Assembly: GCA_003551485.1 (NCBI GenBank)
Contig: PUMS01000169.1
Location: 1 to 5,862, forward strand
Source: Phycisphaeraceae bacterium
GTDB taxonomy: Bacteria > Planctomycetota > Phycisphaerae > Phycisphaerales > Phycisphaeraceae
DNA length: 5,862 bases
Direction: 5' to 3'
Made by a program: the position numbers and the translations under genes. Position 1 is the first letter of the stretch, and every line of letters starts with the position of its first letter. Below are positions 1 through 3,747 of this stretch, piece by piece. Under the pieces are notes generated by a model. The model had not been told where the DNA came from. It was given only the letters and a program-made list of their open reading frames with translations, and did not search any database.

Positions 1-473
1 ATCTGCTCGCCGATGGTGTAGACGGGGTTGAGGCTGGTCATCGGCTCCTGGAAGATCATGGCGATCTGGGCGCCGCGGACCTGACGCATCTGTGGATCGC
101 TGATGCGGCGAAGGTCGACCACCTGCTCATCCTGCCGCCGCCAGAGGAGGCGTCCGCTCTCGAAGCGGCCCGGCGGCATCGGCACCAGGCGAAGGATCGA
201 AAGCGCGGTGACGCTCTTGCCGCAGCCCGACTCGCCCACCAGCGCCAGTGTCTGGCGGGGGTAGATGCGAAGATTGACGTTGTTGACCGCCCGGACACGC
301 TGCCGCACCAGCCCCCGGCGCTGGCGGGCGCGGGTGGTGGGGAAGCTGACGGCGAGGTTCTCGATCTCCAGCAGCGGCTGCTCATCGGCCACCGGCGCCG
401 GGGCCGGGGCCGGGTCGGACGCGGTTTCGGTGGCCGCGGCGGTGGGTGGGGCGGTATCGGGTGACTGATTCAT
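1..473 (-). CDS. Peptide ABC transporter ATP-binding protein (OppD/YejF-type), 3' part missing
   Basis: This is the nucleotide-binding subunit that would hydrolyse ATP on the cytoplasmic face of the permease pair. 157 complete codons are present and the gene runs off the left edge. After an Ala/Pro-rich leader (residues about 4-33) the domain begins at PLLEIENL (33-40). The Walker A loop is GESGCGKS (80-87), followed by SVTALSILRL. The Q-loop is IAMIFQEPMTSLNP with Gln142. The Walker B and LSGGQ signature lie outside the window. The SVTALSILRL...VRGAQIAMIFQEPMTSLNP pattern is typical of OppD/DppD and of the first half of YejF, so whether this is a single-domain ATPase or a two-domain YejF fusion cannot be decided here. 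ATG at 473-471 was chosen because it opens the frame 75 bases after the preceding stop. Its Shine-Dalgarno is weak (GGA, 7 bases upstream). A GTG at codon 28, just before the domain, is an alternative start without an RBS. Confidence 0.93.
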   Translation of the reverse strand, partial: MNQSPDTAPPTAAATETASDPAPAPAPVADEQPLLEIENLAVSFPTTRARQRRGLVRQRVRAVNNVNLRIYPRQTLALVGESGCGKSVTALSILRLVPMPPGRFESGRLLWRRQDEQVVDLRRISDPQMRQVRGAQIAMIFQEPMTSLNPVYTIGEQ

Positions 474-528
474 GGGGCGGTTCCAACTTCACTGGCTCAA
501 CTGCGCGGCGCGGCGGGGCGGGCTCGGT

Positions 529-544
529 GACCGCGCCGGCGGTC
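529..544 (-). other. Small perfect hairpin in the permease-ATPase spacer
   Basis: The 75-base spacer between the second permease and the ATPase (474-548) holds a perfect inverted repeat, GACCGC-CGGC-GCGGTC (6-bp stem, 4-base loop), four bases after the permease stop codon. No U-run follows it, so it does not look like an intrinsic terminator. It could be an mRNA-stabilising or mildly attenuating stem, but chance is plausible at this GC content. Nothing else is visible in the spacer. Confidence 0.35.
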
Positions 545-548
545 GGGC

Positions 549-1769
549 TCACTCGGCCGCGTGGCTGGTGCTGGGGTCGATCGCATCGCGCAGCGCCTCG
601 CCGATGAGGTTGTAGGCGAACACGGTCAGGAAGATGGCCAGGCCGGGGAAGGCGCCGATCCACCAGTAGAAGTCGGCGCCGGAATAGGCCCCCTCGAGCA
701 TGCCGCCCCAACTCGGCTCCTCGATCAGACCCAGGCCCAGGAAGCTGAGTGTGCTCTCGGTCAGAATCGCCCCGGCCACGCCGAAGCTGGTCAGCACCAG
801 GATCGGCGCCAAGGCGTTGGGCAGCATGTGGCGGAACAGGATCGACCGCAGCGGCAACCCGCAGGCGATCGCCGCCAGGACGAACTCCTGCTGGCGCATC
901 TTGAGGAACTCGGCGCGGGTGAAGTAGGCAAAGCCCATCCAACCGAACAGACCGATGACCACCATGAGCAGGTAGATGTTGCGCTCCTCGTAGGTGGCCA
1001 CGATCGTGATCAGCAGAAACAGCACGGGAATCGCGGCGAACATCTCGACCAGTCTCATGCCCAGCAGGTCCACCCAGCCCGAGAAGTAACCCATCAGCGC
1101 GCCCAGGCTCACCCCGATGACCAGCGAGATGCCCGTGGCGATGAAGCCGATGCTCAGGGCGATGCGGGTGCCGTGGATGAGGCGGCTGGCCACATCCTGA
1201 CCGTGGCGGTCGGTGCCCATGACGTGGGCGCGGTGGGGAGACTGGTAGCGCGGGTCGCGGTCGGTCACGTCGCGCTGGCGGTCGGTGGGCGAGTAGCGGA
1301 TGGGGGCGAAGACGGCCCACTCGTAGGCCCCCTCGGCCAGCATCTCGCGCGGTTCGGAGAGAATCTGGATGCGCGGCGGGGAGACGGCGGCGAAGGTCAC
1401 GATGCCCACCGCCGCCACCGGCAGCACCACGCAGGCCAGGCGCCGGGGAAAGCTCATCCCCCGGATGAAGAGCTGGGCCACCAGTACCAGCAACAGCGCC
1501 CCCAGCGTGTAGTCGGTCCAGCTCAGGTAACGCACGAACGGCGCGGCCAGGCCGCCATCGGCATAGCGCACCAGCAGGGGGTGGCTGTTGGCCAGCAGGG
1601 GGGCGAAAATGGCCACCAGGGCCGTCAGGCCCAGCCAGGCCAGGCCGAAGAGCGCCCCGCCGCGCCCCAGCAGGTCGTACACCACCGCCGCGGCGTAGCT
1701 TCGCCGCTTCTGGCCGGGCTCGCCGCCGTTGTCGGCGGGGATGGCGTTGGGGGTGGACGGCTCACTCAT
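549..1769 (-). CDS. yejE: Peptide ABC transporter permease, OppC/DppC family, YejE-like
   Basis: Second channel-forming subunit, 406 residues, in the inner membrane. The family hallmark HVMGTDRHGQDVASRLIHG is at 182-200. The EAA loop that docks on the ATPase is about 291-324, with G304 and HMLPNALAP (314-322). The C-terminal LSFLGLG...EPSWGGML block is at 341-358 and ALRDAIDP at 392-399. YejE-like blocks (compared from memory with E. coli YejE) are LLANSHPLLVRY (58-69) after TM1 and YEWAVFAPIRY (149-159) before the hallmark. Predicted membrane spans are about 36-60, 202-228, 237-258, 264-284, 321-346 and 368-388, plus a hydrophobic pair at about 86-104 and 110-130 that I do not recall from E. 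coli YejE (about 340 residues). The start is fixed by GAGGG six bases upstream and an 8-base overlap with the preceding gene. The stop is TGA at 551-549. The peptide-class assignment is firm; the Yej subfamily call needs an alignment. Confidence 0.93.
   Translation of the reverse strand: MSEPSTPNAIPADNGGEPGQKRRSYAAAVVYDLLGRGGALFGLAWLGLTALVAIFAPLLANSHPLLVRYADGGLAAPFVRYLSWTDYTLGALLLVLVAQLFIRGMSFPRRLACVVLPVAAVGIVTFAAVSPPRIQILSEPREMLAEGAYEWAVFAPIRYSPTDRQRDVTDRDPRYQSPHRAHVMGTDRHGQDVASRLIHGTRIALSIGFIATGISLVIGVSLGALMGYFSGWVDLLGMRLVEMFAAIPVLFLLITIVATYEERNIYLLMVVIGLFGWMGFAYFTRAEFLKMRQQEFVLAAIACGLPLRSILFRHMLPNALAPILVLTSFGVAGAILTESTLSFLGLGLIEEPSWGGMLEGAYSGADFYWWIGAFPGLAIFLTVFAYNLIGEALRDAIDPSTSHAAE
1380..1514 (-). 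other. Extra membrane hairpin within the YejE-like permease
   Basis: Codes for residues about 86-130, two hydrophobic stretches (TLGALLLVLVAQLFI and LACVVLPVAAVGIVTFAAV) joined by a short basic turn (RGMSFPRR). They sit in the region that in ordinary OppC/YejE proteins is a single periplasmic segment between TM1 and the GTD hallmark. Two spans keep the downstream topology unchanged, and the basic turn would then be cytoplasmic by the positive-inside rule. Confidence 0.6.
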
Positions 1770-3747
1770 AGCTCACCCTCGGGTCGGCGATGGCGTAGCA
1801 CACGTCGCGAAGCAACTCGGCCATGAGCACCACGATGCCCATGATCAGCGTGATGGCCATCACCACCTCGCGGTCCTTTTCCATGGCGGCGTTGATTGCC
1901 AGGCGGCCCATGCCCTCGATGCTGAAGATGTTCTCCACGATCAGCGCCCCGGTCAGCAGGCCGGGGATCATGCCCGAGAACATGGTGATCAGCGGCAGCA
2001 GGCTGTTGCGGAACACGTGCCGCATGAGCACCGCGCCCTCCTCGACGCCCTTGGCCCGCGAGGTGCGGACGAAGTCGGCGTTGAGGTTCTCGAGCATCGC
2101 GCTGCGTGTGATCTTGCAAAGCACCGCGAAACTGGCGTAGCTCATGCACACCACCGGCAGCACCAGGTGCCACAGCCGGTCCAGCAGCCAGCCGCGCTGC
2201 CAGTTGCCATCGGCATCGACAAACGGCAGCAGCGGCCAGTTCTCGGCCTCGATGCTGCTCAGGCCGCCGGTGGGGAAGAGGTTGACCGGATCATCGGCCA
2301 GCGTGCCGATGGCCATGGTGCCCACCCAGATCACGGGCACCGACCACATGGCGATGAAGATCATGCCCGAGACCACGTCGAAGGCCTTGCCCCGACCCCT
2401 GGCTGCCAGAATGCCGGCACTGATGGCGATAATGTAGATGAACGGCACGCTGAGGATGTTCAACAGCAGCGTGATCGGCAGCGCCTCACCGATCATCATC
2501 AGCACGTCGCGCTGACCGGTGAGGCTGGTGCCCAGGTCGGGCCGCTTGAAGCCGATGCGATGAAACAGCACCCGGTTGCGCCCGCCCATCTCCTCGTTGA
2601 GCCAGCCGGCAAGCACGCCGCGTGCCGAATCCCGGCGCTGCGGCAGCTTCTCGGCCAGTTCCTGGCCAAGACGCTCGACCGCCTCGGCCTCGATGCCGTA
2701 TTCGGGCAGGATGGCCAGCGGGTCATCGGTGGCCAGGGCCCGGGTCAACGCTGCGATGTGCTCGGCGGCTTGATCGCGGATCGCCTCCGGTGACGGCGGC
2801 CGGCGGTCGTCGGCACGCGGGTCATCGATCCGCGGGTGAAGCTCGGCGAAGGCCATCACCAGCGCCAGGCGCACGAGTCGGCGCTGGAAGGTGGCATCGC
2901 CGAGCAACTCGATGCCCTCAGCGCGGCGGATCAGATCGGCGATGGGGCTTTCCACCTCATCATCGGTGGCGGCCTCGACGGCGGCATCGGCATCGAAGAC
3001 AGGGGCGGGGTCGGCCTCTTGCGCCTGGGCGTCTGCATCTGCATCGTCGTTGCTGTTGCCGTTGCCCTCGGCGTCGGCTTCGGCGTTGCCGTTCTCATCG
3101 CCGTGGGTGGCGCCGTCGGCATTCGCTTCGGTGGTGGTATCGGCTTGGTCGGTGACGGGGGTGAGTTGCTCGAGCAGGCGCTGCTCGATCTCCTGGACCA
3201 CGGCCAGGCGGATCGGGCCGATCAGGGCGCGCTGGAATCGGCGCTCGAAATCGGCCCGGCTTTCTTCGGTCACGCCCAGTTCATCGGCGTATTCGAGGGC
3301 CGGTTCGATCTCGGCCAGCCGCTCGACGACCTCCGTCATGACCTGCTCGGGGTCGGCATCGCGGTACTGGGCGAGGCGCTCGATGAAGCGTGCGGCGGCG
3401 CTGCGGACCGGCGGCGGGCCGAGCTCCTCGTTGGCCATGACCTGTTGGCGGACCTTCTCGACCGTCTGCTCATCGACCTCGATGTCATTGCTGGTGGCAA
3501 AGCCGATGGGGGATATCTGGTTGAGCCAGAACAGGTACTGGCTGATGATGTCGCGGTCGAGGCCGTAGCGTCGGTCGAAGTATTCGCGCATCCGCCGCGC
3601 CTCGGCCCCTTCCGCTTCTTCGAACTCCATGCCGCGCTGGCCGCCGAAGCCGCCCGGGGCCAGGGCCATGACCAGGAACACGATCATGGTCACCCCGATG
3701 AGGGTGGGCAGCATGAGGATGAGTCGGCGGAGAATGTAGCTGAGCAT
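1762..3747 (-). CDS. yejB: Peptide ABC transporter permease, OppB/DppB family, YejB-like, with large periplasmic insert
   Basis: First channel-forming subunit, 661 residues against about 300-365 usual. TM1 is the classic LSYILRRLILMLPTLIGVTM segment (2-21 and onward to 30), followed by APGG and RRYGLDRDIISQYLFWL (59-75). The core resumes at PDLGTSLTGQRDV (403-415), then TM2 (about 422-447), TM3 (457-482), NLFPTGGLSS (489-498), LLDRLWHLVLPV (521-532, TM4), the EAA loop FVRTSRAKGVEEGAVLMRHVFRNSLLP (in 559-585), TM5 (583-606), TM6 (628-650) and DPRVSYE at the C-terminus, which recalls YejB's DPRIDFE. Residues about 82-402 are inserted between TM1 and TM2, which should be periplasmic. ATG 3747 is required to keep TM1, although no strong Shine-Dalgarno precedes it. 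That is consistent with coupling to the upstream gene. The upstream binding-protein frame overlaps the first 263 bases. The Yej call rests on remembered sequences and is less sure than the family. Confidence 0.93.
   Translation of the reverse strand: MLSYILRRLILMLPTLIGVTMIVFLVMALAPGGFGGQRGMEFEEAEGAEARRMREYFDRRYGLDRDIISQYLFWLNQISPIGFATSNDIEVDEQTVEKVRQQVMANEELGPPPVRSAAARFIERLAQYRDADPEQVMTEVVERLAEIEPALEYADELGVTEESRADFERRFQRALIGPIRLAVVQEIEQRLLEQLTPVTDQADTTTEANADGATHGDENGNAEADAEGNGNSNDDADADAQAQEADPAPVFDADAAVEAATDDEVESPIADLIRRAEGIELLGDATFQRRLVRLALVMAFAELHPRIDDPRADDRRPPSPEAIRDQAAEHIAALTRALATDDPLAILPEYGIEAEAVERLGQELAEKLPQRRDSARGVLAGWLNEEMGGRNRVLFHRIGFKRPDLGTSLTGQRDVLMMIGEALPITLLLNILSVPFIYIIAISAGILAARGRGKAFDVVSGMIFIAMWSVPVIWVGTMAIGTLADDPVNLFPTGGLSSIEAENWPLLPFVDADGNWQRGWLLDRLWHLVLPVVCMSYASFAVLCKITRSAMLENLNADFVRTSRAKGVEEGAVLMRHVFRNSLLPLITMFSGMIPGLLTGALIVENIFSIEGMGRLAINAAMEKDREVVMAITLIMGIVVLMAELLRDVCYAIADPRVSYE
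1776..1780 (-). promoter_or_regulatory. Ribosome binding site of the YejE-like permease
   Basis: GAGGG lies six bases before the ATG at 1769, inside the last codons of the upstream permease. The stop of that gene (TGA 1764-1762) and this start share the eight bases ATGAGTGA, an arrangement typical of translational coupling. It also decides the start codon. Confidence 0.75.
2542..3504 (-). other. About 320-residue insert in the YejB-like permease, periplasmic loop 1
   Basis: Codes for residues about 82-402 and splits the conserved loop between TM1 and TM2, just ahead of the block that usually reads GDLG-S and here reads PDLGTS (403-408). It has three parts. Residues 88-196 are charged and probably helical (for example ARFIERLAQYRDADPEQVM and RRFQRALIGPIRLAVVQEIE). 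Residues 199-268 are an acidic low-complexity linker. Residues 269-395 are again helical (QRRLVRLALVMAFAEL, EAVERLGQELAEKLPQRR). I recognise no named domain. Paired amphipathic helices would fit an alpha-helical repeat or a docking module, but that is a guess. Confidence 0.75.
2944..3153 (-). repeat. Simple-sequence acidic linker within the permease insert
   Basis: Codes for residues 199-268, in which 22 of 70 residues are Asp/Glu and none is Lys or Arg. The rest is mostly Ala, Asn, Gly and Thr (for example NDDADADAQAQEAD). The DNA is built from short GCN and GAY-type triplets (plus strand: gcatcggcatcg, tctgcatctgcatcgtc), as expected for a tract that grows by slippage. It is probably a disordered spacer between the two helical halves of the insert. 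Confidence 0.8.

Noticed and set aside
382..1320. 312-codon minus-strand frame within the second permease and the ATPase start
   Set aside because: An out-of-frame reading of the permease hallmark region, rich in Arg, His and Pro, while the permease frame has strong family motifs throughout.
561..1826. 421-codon plus-strand open frame opposite the YejE-like permease
   Set aside because: The product is rich in His, Gln, Gly and Ala with no domain, and it is antisense to a clearly conserved permease. High GC makes such shadow frames common.
1729..2793. 354-codon plus-strand open frame
   Set aside because: His/Gln/Asp-rich complement of permease transmembrane codons, with no conserved motif.
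3001..3150. Possible tandem-repeat or CRISPR-like array
   Set aside because: The periodicity is triplet-scale and in frame with a low-complexity acidic linker. There are no regular repeat-spacer units.
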